This document shows, piece after piece, positions 36,224 to 45,406 of a stretch of DNA of 52,946 nt (within the stretch, counting starts at the first letter, position 1; each line of letters starts with the position of its first letter). The stretch is from Flavobacteriaceae bacterium. GTDB lineage: Bacteria > Bacteroidota > Bacteroidia > Flavobacteriales > Flavobacteriaceae. The position numbers and the translations under genes are program-made. The notes under the pieces were generated by a model. The model searched no databases. It was given only the letters and a program-made list of their open reading frames with translations, and was not told the origin of the DNA. The DNA is taken from positions 1 to 52,946 of the forward strand of contig JAKISG010000016.1 of NCBI GenBank assembly GCA_021648755.1, read 5' to 3'.

Positions 36224-37057
36224 ATGATAACAAAAGAAGAGTTTTTAAGTGCTAATTCTAATGCAGATTTATTAGAAATAATTAAAAAAAAAGACATTTC
36301 AATTCAGTTAATTTTAAAAACATTAAAATACGAAGAAGAGTTGAAGATGTTACAGGTAGAATTAGTAAAGTTACAGCAATGGATTCAAAATAATAACAAG
36401 CGTGTTGCTATTATTTTTGAAGGAAGAGATGCTGCAGGTAAAGGAGGTGCAATAAGACGTTTTATTGAACATTTAAACCCGCGTTCTATGCGTTTAGTAG
36501 CTTTGTCAAAACCAACAGAAGTTGAGTTAGGTCAATGGTATTTTAGACGATATATCAAACAACTACCAAATACAGGAGAAATTGTATTTTTTGATAGGTC
36601 TTGGTACAATAGGGCAGTAGTAGAGCCAGTTATGGGCTTTTGTACAAAAGAGCAATATAAACGTTATATGGTTCAAGTGCCAGAATTTGAACACATGTTA
36701 TACGAATCTGGAGTCGAGATTATTAAATTTTGGTTTTCAATAACTAAAAAAGAACAACAAAGAAGGTTTGATAGTAGGTTAGAGAACCCTTTAAAAAGAT
36801 GGAAATTTAGTCCTGTAGATCAAAAAGGGCAAGAATTGTGGGATAAGTATTCATTTTATAAAGAACAAATGTTTAGTAAAACGCACACCCCATATTGCCC
36901 ATGGATTAATATTAAAACAAATAATAAATTAGAAGCTAGGTTAGAAAGTATTCGCTATGTTTTATCAAAATTTGATTATGATAATAAAGATTATGATAAA
37001 ACAACATTATTACCAGACCCAAATATTGTAATGCGTTATAGATCTAGTAAAAATTAA
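36224..37057 (+). CDS. ppk2: Polyphosphate kinase 2 family protein (first of two)
   Basis: A 277-residue cytoplasmic kinase that interconverts polyphosphate and nucleotides. Walker A GRDAAGKGG lies at 67-75; Walker B and the catalytic region FFDRSWYNRAVVEPVMGFC at about 121-140; the lid motif SKKEQQRRF-like ITKKEQQRRFDSRLENPLKRWK at about 175-195. One PPK2 domain is present, as in class I enzymes. The ATG start fits the -7 box just upstream. A second PPK2 gene begins 5 bases after the stop, in the same transcript. Confidence 0.9.
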   Translation: MITKEEFLSANSNADLLEIIKKKDISIQLILKTLKYEEELKMLQVELVKLQQWIQNNNKRVAIIFEGRDAAGKGGAIRRFIEHLNPRSMRLVALSKPTEVELGQWYFRRYIKQLPNTGEIVFFDRSWYNRAVVEPVMGFCTKEQYKRYMVQVPEFEHMLYESGVEIIKFWFSITKKEQQRRFDSRLENPLKRWKFSPVDQKGQELWDKYSFYKEQMFSKTHTPYCPWINIKTNNKLEARLESIRYVLSKFDYDNKDYDKTTLLPDPNIVMRYRSSKN

Positions 37058-37062
37058 AAAAA

Positions 37063-37857
37063 ATGGAAAAAGAAATGTTATTTGAGCCAGAAAATATTAA
37101 GAAGTTAAATTCTAAAAAAGGAATGTTAGCTTTATTGAGAAAAAAGCCTTTAAATTATGATAAAGCGATACGTTTTATTGACTATGAAAAAAAGTTAAAA
37201 AAATATCAAATAGAATTGATAAAATTGCAAACCTGGGTTATAAAAAAAGAAAAACGAGTCATTGTTATTTTTGAAGGAAGAGATGCTGCAGGTAAAGGTG
37301 GTGCCATTAGACGTGTAACAGAAAAAATGAATCCAAGACATTTAAGAATTGTTGCTTTGCCAAAACCTACTAAAGTTGAAAAAAGCCAATGGTATTTTCA
37401 GCGTTATGTAAATGAGTTGCCAAAAGCAGGTGAAATTGTGTTTTTTGACAGGTCTTGGTACAATAGAGCTGTAGTTGAACCTGTAAATGGATTTTGTGGC
37501 AATAACGCCTATAAAATATTTATGAATCAGGTAAATGATTTTGAACGAATGCTTATAGAATCTGGTACAAAATTGGTTAAAATATATATGTCAATTTCTA
37601 AAACACAGCAAAAAAAACGCTTTGTAGATATTAAAAATAATCCATTAAAACAATGGAAAATGACTAAAGTAGATGAAAATGCACAACGACTTTGGGATGT
37701 TTATACAGAATATAAAAAGAAAATGTTTTTAAATACTAAAAAATCTGGAGCAATCAGGTTTAAAGTAATTAGGGCAAATAGAAAAACAACTGCTCGTATA
37801 GACGTTATCGAGCATATCTTAAAAAAAATACCCTATGATAAAAGTATAGAGGTATAG
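37063..37857 (+). CDS. ppk2: Polyphosphate kinase 2 family protein (second of two)
   Basis: A 264-residue PPK2 paralogue. Walker A GRDAAGKGG lies at 72-80, the segment FFDRSWYNRAVVEPVNGFC follows at about 127-145, and ISKTQQKKRFVDIKNNPLKQWKMTKVDENAQ matches the lid region. It is closely similar to the preceding gene over the kinase core and differs at the ends. Separate copies may differ in nucleotide preference (ATP or GTP, mono- or diphosphate) or form a hetero-oligomer, but this cannot be told from sequence alone. No ppk1 or ppx gene is in the window. Confidence 0.9.
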   Translation: MEKEMLFEPENIKKLNSKKGMLALLRKKPLNYDKAIRFIDYEKKLKKYQIELIKLQTWVIKKEKRVIVIFEGRDAAGKGGAIRRVTEKMNPRHLRIVALPKPTKVEKSQWYFQRYVNELPKAGEIVFFDRSWYNRAVVEPVNGFCGNNAYKIFMNQVNDFERMLIESGTKLVKIYMSISKTQQKKRFVDIKNNPLKQWKMTKVDENAQRLWDVYTEYKKKMFLNTKKSGAIRFKVIRANRKTTARIDVIEHILKKIPYDKSIEV

Positions 37858-37922
37858 TTAAGGAGTAGTCAACATTATTTTGCACGGGTCACGAATTCTA
37901 GTAATAAAAAAGAACAACCATC

Positions 37923-37953
37923 TTGCTCAAGTCTAAAATATTAACTAATTTTG
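37923..37953 (+). promoter_or_regulatory. Promoter of rpsA, with a long 5' leader
   Basis: TTG (37923-37925) and TAATTTTG (37946-37953) are separated by 20 bases, matching the Bacteroidota form. The start would be near 37959, giving a leader of about 115 bases before the ATG at 38074. Ribosomal protein S1 leaders often contain autoregulatory structures. Confidence 0.6.
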
Positions 37954-38073
37954 CATTCCTTTTTACGAGTATAGATTTAAATTAAGGAGTTAAAAACAAA
38001 TTTTACATAATAATCTTTTATTGTTTCTATCGTTCAGAATCTAATTAACAATAAAATACAAAGTTAAAGTCAC

Positions 38074-40314
38074 ATGACTAAAACAGAAGAAAAAATTGAA
38101 TTGTACATCGCAGAGATGAACAAATTAGGTCTAAGTTTTGAAAAAGATTTATTCACTAAAGTAACCAAAGGTTTAGGACCATCACTTTTTAGAAAAGATG
38201 CTGAAGTAGTTTCTTGTTCAGATGATTCAGAATTAGCAACTGTTAAGAAAAATTTCTTAATTAAAAAACACGGTTTAGAAGACACTGAAAAATTAGATAC
38301 AGTAATTATGTCTGTATGTGAAAAAATGGGAAAGTCTAATAAAAATAAGTACCGTGCAATCTTTTACTATCTTTTAGTGCAAGATTTGGATTTAGGTGTA
38401 AATTATGATGAAGACACTAAAATCTCTTCAAAAGAGGAAGTCGTAGTAAAAAAAGAAACTAAAGAGATTTCAGAACTTAAAGAAACCCCAGTAGATTCAG
38501 CAACTGAAATAATTGAGGAAGTTACAGAACTTGTTGACAAAAAAGTAACTGAGGTAAATGAAGAAGAGCCAAAAGTAGATCCTGCACAATTTTTAGCAGA
38601 TTTTAACTGGCACAAATATGAAGAAGGTATAGAGTTAATTGATGCTGAAAAAATTCGAGCTTTTGACAAAGCATTAGAAGGTATTGAAGGATTTGTAGAA
38701 GAGCGTCAAGTAATTGATGGTACAGTTATGAGAATGACGGATCGTGAAGCAATTATTGATATCAATTCTAAGTCAGAAGGCGTTATCTCTTTAAATGAAT
38801 TTAGATATAATTCAAATTTAGCTGTTGGTGACAAAGTTGAAGTTTTAGTTGATAAATTAGAAGACGCTACAGGTCAATTGGTATTATCGCATAGAAAAGC
38901 AAGAGTAATAAAGGCTTGGGAAAGAGTAAATGACGCACATACTTCTGGAGAAATTGTAACTGGTCATGTAAAATGTAGAACTAAAGGCGGAATGATTGTT
39001 GATGTATTTGGTATTGAAGCATTCTTACCAGGCTCTCAAATTGATGTTAAACCAATTAGAGATTACGATCAATTTGTAGATAAAAATATGGAATTCAAAG
39101 TGGTAAAAGTAAATCATGAATTCAAAAATGTAGTCGTATCGCATAAAGCGCTAATTGAAGCAGATATTGCATCTCAGAAAAAAGAAATTATTGGTCAATT
39201 AGAAAAAGGACAAGTATTAGAAGGAATTGTTAAAAACGTAACCTCTTATGGTGTATTTGTTGACCTTGGAGGTGTTGATGGTTTAATTCATATCACCGAT
39301 TTATCCTGGTCAAGAATTAATCATCCAAATGAAATTGTAGAATTAGATCAAACATTAAATGTTGTAATTCTTGATTTTGACGAAGGTAAAACTAGAATTC
39401 AATTAGGCTTAAAGCAATTAAGTAAGCACCCTTGGGAGGCTTTAGATGGCGATTTAAAAGTTGGTGATAAAGTAGAAGGTTCAATTACAATTATTGCAGA
39501 TTATGGTGCATTTATTGAAGTTGCTCCAGGTGTTGAAGGTTTAATTCATGTTTCTGAAATGTCATGGTCAACGCACTTACGTTCTGCGCAAGATTTTGTA
39601 AAAGTTGGAGATAAAATAGAGGCAGAAGTCTTGTCTTTAGATAGAGAAGATCGCAAAATGTCGCTAGGTATCAAACAATTGCATGTTGACCCTTGGACAG
39701 ATATTACTAAAAAATATCCGGTTGGTTCTAAACATGTAGGTACGGTTAGAAACTATACTAACTTTGGTGTTTTTGTTGAATTAGAAGAAGGTATAGATGG
39801 TTTAGTTTATATTTCTGATTTATCTTGGACTAAAAAAGTAAAACACCCATCAGACTTTGTAAGTGTTGGTGATAAGTTAGATGTTGTAGTTCTAGAATTA
39901 AATGTTGAAGACAGAAAGTTAAATATTGGCCATAAGCAGACACAAGAAAACCCTTGGGATGCTATTGAGTCAACTTATACTATAGATAGTATTCATTCTG
40001 GTACTGTAACTGAAAAAAATGACAAAGGCTCTATTGTAAACTTTGAAAAAGATGTAGATGGTTTTGTACCATTACGTCATATGGAAAAAGAAGATGGTAG
40101 CAAATTAGTTAAAGGTGATACTGTTGATTTTAAAATTTTAGAGTTTAACAAAGAATACCGAAGATTAGTAGTTTCTCATACAGCAATATTTAAAGAACAA
40201 GAAACTAAAAATATTAAAACAGCACAGAAAAAACAAGAAAGTGCTGAGAAGATAACTATTGGTGAAGCAAATACTGCTTTAGCTGATTTAAAGAAAAAAA
40301 TGGAAGGTAAATAG
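38074..40314 (+). CDS. rpsA: Ribosomal protein S1 with N-terminal DUF2853 domain
   Basis: A 746-residue protein. Residues 1-107 form a DUF2853 domain (LFTKVTKGLGPSLF, VSCSDDSELATVKKNFLIKK, SNKNKYRAIFYYLLVQDL). An acidic linker (about 108-165) leads to S1-type sequence. Six S1/OB domains follow at about 203-274, 291-358, 377-446, 462-535, 550-621 and 636-703, each with the GxVxxxxxxGxxV core. S1 binds mRNA on the 30S subunit. DUF2853 usually occurs as a free protein of about 110 residues; I know of no S1 with this fusion. The frame is continuous over the junction and no alternative start near residue 150 is evident. Confidence 0.9.
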   Translation: MTKTEEKIELYIAEMNKLGLSFEKDLFTKVTKGLGPSLFRKDAEVVSCSDDSELATVKKNFLIKKHGLEDTEKLDTVIMSVCEKMGKSNKNKYRAIFYYLLVQDLDLGVNYDEDTKISSKEEVVVKKETKEISELKETPVDSATEIIEEVTELVDKKVTEVNEEEPKVDPAQFLADFNWHKYEEGIELIDAEKIRAFDKALEGIEGFVEERQVIDGTVMRMTDREAIIDINSKSEGVISLNEFRYNSNLAVGDKVEVLVDKLEDATGQLVLSHRKARVIKAWERVNDAHTSGEIVTGHVKCRTKGGMIVDVFGIEAFLPGSQIDVKPIRDYDQFVDKNMEFKVVKVNHEFKNVVVSHKALIEADIASQKKEIIGQLEKGQVLEGIVKNVTSYGVFVDLGGVDGLIHITDLSWSRINHPNEIVELDQTLNVVILDFDEGKTRIQLGLKQLSKHPWEALDGDLKVGDKVEGSITIIADYGAFIEVAPGVEGLIHVSEMSWSTHLRSAQDFVKVGDKIEAEVLSLDREDRKMSLGIKQLHVDPWTDITKKYPVGSKHVGTVRNYTNFGVFVELEEGIDGLVYISDLSWTKKVKHPSDFVSVGDKLDVVVLELNVEDRKLNIGHKQTQENPWDAIESTYTIDSIHSGTVTEKNDKGSIVNFEKDVDGFVPLRHMEKEDGSKLVKGDTVDFKILEFNKEYRRLVVSHTAIFKEQETKNIKTAQKKQESAEKITIGEANTALADLKKKMEGK

Positions 40315-40340
40315 TTTATTTTACATTTTAATTTATTAAA

Positions 40341-40369
40341 AAACCCCTGTTATTTTCAGGGGTTTTATT
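40341..40369 (+). terminator. Terminator of rpsA
   Basis: AAACCCCTG pairs with CAGGGGTTT around TTATTTT, followed by TATTT. It lies 27 bases after the stop of rpsA. Confidence 0.85.
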
Positions 40370-40473
40370 TACACTAAATGTTGTGCATAATATGATTATG
40401 ATATACCTCTAATATTATATATTAAAAACGCCTAAAAACATAGTCCAAAATTTAAACTCAAAACTAATAATAC

Positions 40474-41424
40474 TTATTTTTTATAGTTATTATAATGTAA
40501 AGGGCTTATAATTTTAACATCACTAAAAGCGATCACACCTCTAATAACAGAATCAATAGTTGTTTTTAGAGCGTTAATTAATTGCATTTTAAGTTGTGAT
40601 TTGTGAAAAATAAGACTTACCTCTCTTGCAGGTACAGGTTTTTTAAATTCTTTTAAATATCTTTGATCTTTTTTAGTTAAATCTAATGTTTGTAAATAAG
40701 GTAACAAGGTCATTCCGAAACCTTCTTTAGAAAGTTTAATTAAGGTATTAAAATTACCAATAGTTAATTGAAATAATTCTTTATTACGATGTAGGGATTT
40801 ACATAAATTTAAAATACTATCTTTAAAGCAATGTCCATCTTCTAATAATAAAATATCGTCAATATTTAAATCATTAACTGTGATTTTATCTTTTTTAAAT
40901 AAGCGATGTTTTTCAGCAATAAAACCAACAAATGGTTCATAGTATAACAGTTGTTCTTTAATACTTTCTTTTTCTAAAGGCGTAGCGGCAATTGCGGCAT
41001 CTATAGAACCTTCCTTTAATTTTAATATAATTTCACTAGTATTTAATTCCTCAATAATTAGGTTAACTTTTGGGTGTTTCTTTATAAAAGTTTTTAAAAA
41101 TAAGGGCAATAAAGTGGGTGTTATTGTAGGTATAATTCCGATTTTGAAATTACCACCAATAAATCCCTTTTGCTGTTCTACAATATCTTTAATCCGTTGA
41201 CTTTCATCAATTATTTTTTTAGCTTGCTCAATTATTTCAACACCTATAGTAGTTAATTCTATGGGCTTTTTTTTACGGTTAAAAATCTGAATACCCAACT
41301 CATTTTCTAATTTTTGTATTTGCATACTTAAGGTTGGTTGGGTAACAAAACATTTTTTAGAAGCTAGTGTAAAATTTTTATATTTTGCAACTGCAAGTAA
41401 ATATTTTAACTGAGTAATTGTCAT
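40474..41424 (-). CDS. oxyR: LysR-type peroxide regulator OxyR
   Basis: A 316-residue transcription factor. The winged helix-turn-helix occupies about 1-60 (LAVAKYKNFTLASKKCFVTQ, PTLSMQIQKLENELGIQIFNR). The effector domain carries both redox cysteines, Cys199 and Cys208 in GHCFKDSILNLC, exactly the positions of E. coli OxyR, so peroxide sensing by disulfide formation is likely. It would control peroxide defence genes such as catalase or alkyl hydroperoxide reductase, none of which is in the window. The nearest neighbours are rpsA (convergent) and a recQ. Confidence 0.92.
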   Translation of the reverse strand: MTITQLKYLLAVAKYKNFTLASKKCFVTQPTLSMQIQKLENELGIQIFNRKKKPIELTTIGVEIIEQAKKIIDESQRIKDIVEQQKGFIGGNFKIGIIPTITPTLLPLFLKTFIKKHPKVNLIIEELNTSEIILKLKEGSIDAAIAATPLEKESIKEQLLYYEPFVGFIAEKHRLFKKDKITVNDLNIDDILLLEDGHCFKDSILNLCKSLHRNKELFQLTIGNFNTLIKLSKEGFGMTLLPYLQTLDLTKKDQRYLKEFKKPVPAREVSLIFHKSQLKMQLINALKTTIDSVIRGVIAFSDVKIISPLHYNNYKK

Positions 41425-41502
41425 TTATTAAGTTATTCCTTTTTTTGTTAAACTTCAAAGACTATTTTACTACCGCTGACTTATAGAATTTTATTTTTTA
41501 TT

Positions 41503-43698
41503 TTAATTCCCTACCTCGCTAATAAATTTAATTCTCATGACACGTAATTCTTCGATATCAAAATCACCATCAAATTCTTCTAAAGCATCGTCAATTTTAT
41601 CGGACTCTGCCTCCATAAAATATTCAAAAATTTCTTCTTGCGAATCTTCATCTACCATAGTATTTATAAAGTAATCAATATTTAATTTTGTACCTGAATA
41701 AACGATAGTTTCCATTTCATCAATTAGTTCTTCCATGGTTAGGCCTTTAGATTTGGCAATATCTTCTAACGGAATTTTTTTATCTGTGTTTTGAATAATA
41801 GATAATTTTAAACTTGAGTTAGAACCCGTACTTTTAACAATGATATCATCGGGTCTTAAAATATCGTTTTCCGTAACATAACTAGCAATTAATGCTATAA
41901 AATCTTTACCATATTTTTTTGCTTTCCCTTCTCCAACTCCATGAATATTAGAAAGTTCTGCAATAGTTATCGGATATTTTAAGGTCATATCTTCTAAAGA
42001 GGGGTCTTGAAAAATCACAAATGGAGGTACTCCTTTATCTTTACCTACTTTTTTACGCAAATCTTTTAACATTTTCATTAATTGCTCATCAGTAGAGCCA
42101 AAACCTTTAGTATTGGTGATAATATCACCAATTTCTTCGATACTATAAATATGGTCTTCCGTCATTAAAAATGATACTGGATTTTCAATAAAGGCTAATC
42201 CTTCTTTAGTAATTTTAAGCACGCCGTATTGTTCAATTTCTTTGCTAAGCATTGGTGTTACTAGCACTTGCCTTATTAAGGCCATCCAATAAGGAGCATC
42301 TTTAGCTGCGCCAGTTCCGAAAAAAGGTTTCAAATTTGTTTTTCTCGACTTTAATAATGCAGTAGATTTACCTATAAGTGCGTTTATTACTTCTTTTGAT
42401 TTAAATTCTTGGTTGGTATCTCTAACTGCTTCTAATAATTTTTTAACATTATCTTTTGCTTCAACTCTAGTTTTGGGGTTACGTGTATTATCATCCATAT
42501 CTGCACCAAGACCATTTATTTCATCAAATTCTTCACCAAAATAATGCAATAAAAATTTCCTTCTACTCATAGATGTTTCCGCATAAGCTACAACTTCTTG
42601 CAATAAGGCCATACCTATTTCCGTTTCAGAAACTGGTTTTCCTGTTAAAAATTTTTCTAATTTTTCAATATCTTTGTAAGCATAATATGCTAAGCAGTAA
42701 CCTTCGCCACCATCACGGCCTCCACGACCCGTCTCTTGATAATAACTTTCTAAACTTTTAGGTATATCATGGTGGATTACAAAACGAACATCAGGCTTAT
42801 CAATACCCATTCCAAATGCAATTGTAGCGACAATTACATCTACATCTTCCATTAAAAACATGTCTTGATGTTTAGCTCTTGTCTTACCATCTAAACCAGC
42901 ATGATACGGCAAAGCGCTAATACCATTAACTTGTAATACTTGTGCAATTTCACCTACCTTTTTTCTACTTAAACAGTAAATAATACCTGACTTACCTTCA
43001 TATTTCTTAACAAAACGAATAATATCCTTATTTACATCTTTTGTTTTAGGTCTAACATCGTAAAATAAATTAGGTCTATTAAATGATGCTTTAAATCTAT
43101 TTGCTTCTGGCATTCTCAAGTTTTTAAGAATATCTAATTCTACTTTTGGAGTTGCAGTAGCCGTTAGACCAATAATTGGTACATCTGCAATTTGTGCAAT
43201 CGTTGAACGTAAATTACGATATTCTGGTCTAAAATCATGCCCCCATTCAGAGATACAATGTGCCTCATCAATAGCCAAAAAAGAAATTTTTTGCTTTTTC
43301 AAAAAGGTCACATATTCTTCTTTGATTAAAGATTCTGGAGCCACATATAATAATTTTGTGATGCCTTTTTCTATATCTTCTTTAACTTGAGCAATCTCAC
43401 CTCTATTTAAAGATGAATTTAAAACATGTGCAATGCCTTTATCAGTAGACAAACTTCTTAGTGAATCTACTTGATTTTTCATTAATGCAATTAAAGGTGA
43501 AACAACAATTGCAGTACCTTCTTGTATTAATGCTGGCAATTGATAACATAATGACTTACCGCCACCTGTGGGCATAATGACAAATGTATTTTCTCCTCGT
43601 AAAAGGCATTTAATTACAGGCTCTTGCAATCCTCTAAAAGAATCAAACCCAAAGAATTTTTTTAAACTTTTATGTAAGTCGATTTTTACGCTATTCAT
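41503..43698 (-). CDS. recQ: DNA helicase RecQ, long form with HRDC
   Basis: A 731-residue helicase. Walker A is TGGGKS (44-49), DEAH is at 144-147 and motif VI is QETGRGGR (near 322-329). The RecQ-CT zinc site is lost: where CxNCDNC is expected stands NGLGADMDDNTRNP, which I recall as usual in Bacteroidota. An HRDC domain (about 520-600) is followed by a C-terminal extension of acidic helices. It acts in recombination and replication fork repair. This is the second RecQ in the window; the short zinc-containing copy is at 21703. It diverges from kdsD. Confidence 0.94.
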   Translation of the reverse strand: MNSVKIDLHKSLKKFFGFDSFRGLQEPVIKCLLRGENTFVIMPTGGGKSLCYQLPALIQEGTAIVVSPLIALMKNQVDSLRSLSTDKGIAHVLNSSLNRGEIAQVKEDIEKGITKLLYVAPESLIKEEYVTFLKKQKISFLAIDEAHCISEWGHDFRPEYRNLRSTIAQIADVPIIGLTATATPKVELDILKNLRMPEANRFKASFNRPNLFYDVRPKTKDVNKDIIRFVKKYEGKSGIIYCLSRKKVGEIAQVLQVNGISALPYHAGLDGKTRAKHQDMFLMEDVDVIVATIAFGMGIDKPDVRFVIHHDIPKSLESYYQETGRGGRDGGEGYCLAYYAYKDIEKLEKFLTGKPVSETEIGMALLQEVVAYAETSMSRRKFLLHYFGEEFDEINGLGADMDDNTRNPKTRVEAKDNVKKLLEAVRDTNQEFKSKEVINALIGKSTALLKSRKTNLKPFFGTGAAKDAPYWMALIRQVLVTPMLSKEIEQYGVLKITKEGLAFIENPVSFLMTEDHIYSIEEIGDIITNTKGFGSTDEQLMKMLKDLRKKVGKDKGVPPFVIFQDPSLEDMTLKYPITIAELSNIHGVGEGKAKKYGKDFIALIASYVTENDILRPDDIIVKSTGSNSSLKLSIIQNTDKKIPLEDIAKSKGLTMEELIDEMETIVYSGTKLNIDYFINTMVDEDSQEEIFEYFMEAESDKIDDALEEFDGDFDIEELRVMRIKFISEVGN

Positions 43699-43816
43699 TC
43701 TATTAATTATCTATTTTTAAATACATTTGCAACAAATCAATTATATCTAATTAATTAAGATATCATTTTTGGTTGCCTTAAATGTACTGCTTTTATTTTA
43801 ATTTAATAATTATACT

Positions 43817-44782
43817 TTGAAAAAAAACAAAAATATTATACAAATTGCTAAACAAACTATTTTAGAAGAGAGCAAAGCGATAGCGAATTTAATCAATTTT
43901 TTGGATTTTGATTTTGAAAATGCAGTTAATTTTATATTAAATTTAAAAGGTCGTGTTATTGTTACTGGAATTGGTAAAAGTGCAAATATTGCAACAAAGA
44001 TTGTCGCTACGCTAAACTCAACAGGAACCCCAGCAATCTTTATGCATGCTGCAGATGCTATTCACGGTGATTTAGGTAATATATTAAAAGATGATGTTGT
44101 TATATGTATTTCAAAAAGTGGCAATACACCAGAGATAAAAATTTTAGTTCCGTTTATTAAAAATAATGGCAATAAAATTATTGCGATAACAGGAAATAAA
44201 GATTCTTTTTTAGGCAAACAAGCTAATTTTGTTTTAAACACCTTTGTAGAAAAGGAAGCCTGCCCTAATAATTTAGCACCAACAAGTAGTACAACGGCAC
44301 AATTAGTCATGGGCGATGCTTTAGCTATTGCATTATTAGAAGTAAAAGATTTTAAATCTAATGATTTTGCAAAATTTCATCCAGGTGGCGCCTTAGGTAA
44401 AAAATTATATTTAAAAGTTCGCAACTTAATAGAAGACAATGCTATACCAAAAGTAAACTATGAAGCAACTATAAAAGAAGTTATCCTAAATATTTCAGAA
44501 AAACGCTTAGGTGCAACTGTAGTTCTAAAAAATAATATTATTATAGGGATTATTACCGACGGTGATATACGCAGAATGTTAAAAGATAATATCGATTTTG
44601 AAACACTAAAGGCCAAAGATATTATGAGTATAAACCCTAAAACAATTCATATTGATGCAATGGCTGTTGATGCACTTGCAAAAATGGAAAAAAATAATAT
44701 TTCACAAATCGTAGTAACAGAAAATGATACTTATAAAGGTATTGTTCATATTCATGAATTATTAAAGGAAGGAATTATATAA
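43817..44782 (+). CDS. kdsD: Arabinose-5-phosphate isomerase (KpsF/GutQ family)
   Basis: A 321-residue enzyme that converts ribulose-5-phosphate to arabinose-5-phosphate, the first step to KDO for lipopolysaccharide. The SIS domain (about 35-170) has GRVIVTGIGKSANIATKI and CISKSGNTPEI, with the HGDLGNI site and EACPNNLAPTSSTT. Two CBS domains follow (about 205-320). The start is TTG at 43817: the next in-frame ATG is about residue 76, and the encoded start KKNKNIIQIAKQTILEE fits the family. A near -7 box (TATACTTTG) overlaps it. Divergent from recQ, a pairing I recall in other flavobacteria. Confidence 0.92.
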   Translation: MKKNKNIIQIAKQTILEESKAIANLINFLDFDFENAVNFILNLKGRVIVTGIGKSANIATKIVATLNSTGTPAIFMHAADAIHGDLGNILKDDVVICISKSGNTPEIKILVPFIKNNGNKIIAITGNKDSFLGKQANFVLNTFVEKEACPNNLAPTSSTTAQLVMGDALAIALLEVKDFKSNDFAKFHPGGALGKKLYLKVRNLIEDNAIPKVNYEATIKEVILNISEKRLGATVVLKNNIIIGIITDGDIRRMLKDNIDFETLKAKDIMSINPKTIHIDAMAVDALAKMEKNNISQIVVTENDTYKGIVHIHELLKEGII

Positions 44783-44826
44783 CTGCTCTACACTAAACTT
44801 AAAGTGTATTTGCTAAAACTTAAAGC

Positions 44827-45345
44827 ATGATTAGAAACCCAATAAATTTTAAAAAATGGATTGATGAAAATCGCCACCTACTAAAACCTCCAGTCGCAAA
44901 TAAAGTAGTTTGGAAAGATGGTGAATATATTATTATGGTTGTTGGCGGTCCAAATAACCGAAAAGATTATCATTATAATGAAACTCCAGAATATTTTCAT
45001 CAGATAGAAGGTGATATGTTATTAAAAATTATAGACAAAGGAAAACCTAGAGACCTATATATTAAGGAAGGTGAAATTTTTATCCTACCTGCAAAAGTAC
45101 CACATTCACCTCAACGTTTTAAAAATACAATTGGCTTAGTTATTGAATACCCAAGAGAAAAAAATATGCTAGATGCTTTAGAATGGTACTGCGAAAAATG
45201 CACTAACCAACTATATAGAGAAACGTTTAAATTAAAAAATATAGAAACAGATATGCCCGCTCTTTTTGAGGCTTATTATTTAGACAAAAAAAAATGTACT
45301 TGTGCTAAATGTGGAAATTATATGGAAAAACCTGATAATATTTAA
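44827..45345 (+). CDS. 3-hydroxyanthranilate 3,4-dioxygenase
   Basis: A 172-residue cupin enzyme that opens the ring of 3-hydroxyanthranilate in the kynurenine branch of tryptophan degradation. Iron ligands are His49, Glu55 and His93, matching the known bacterial enzyme within a few positions. The rubredoxin-like site Cys122, Cys125, Cys159 and Cys162 is complete, as in bacterial enzymes. It is the first of three same-strand genes, followed after 61 bases by the ACMSD gene. Confidence 0.95.
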   Translation: MIRNPINFKKWIDENRHLLKPPVANKVVWKDGEYIIMVVGGPNNRKDYHYNETPEYFHQIEGDMLLKIIDKGKPRDLYIKEGEIFILPAKVPHSPQRFKNTIGLVIEYPREKNMLDALEWYCEKCTNQLYRETFKLKNIETDMPALFEAYYLDKKKCTCAKCGNYMEKPDNI

Positions 45346-45406
45346 ACTTAATTTTAAATATTTAATTTTGAATTTGTAAGCTAACATTTAAAAACTAAAT
45401 TTTCTA

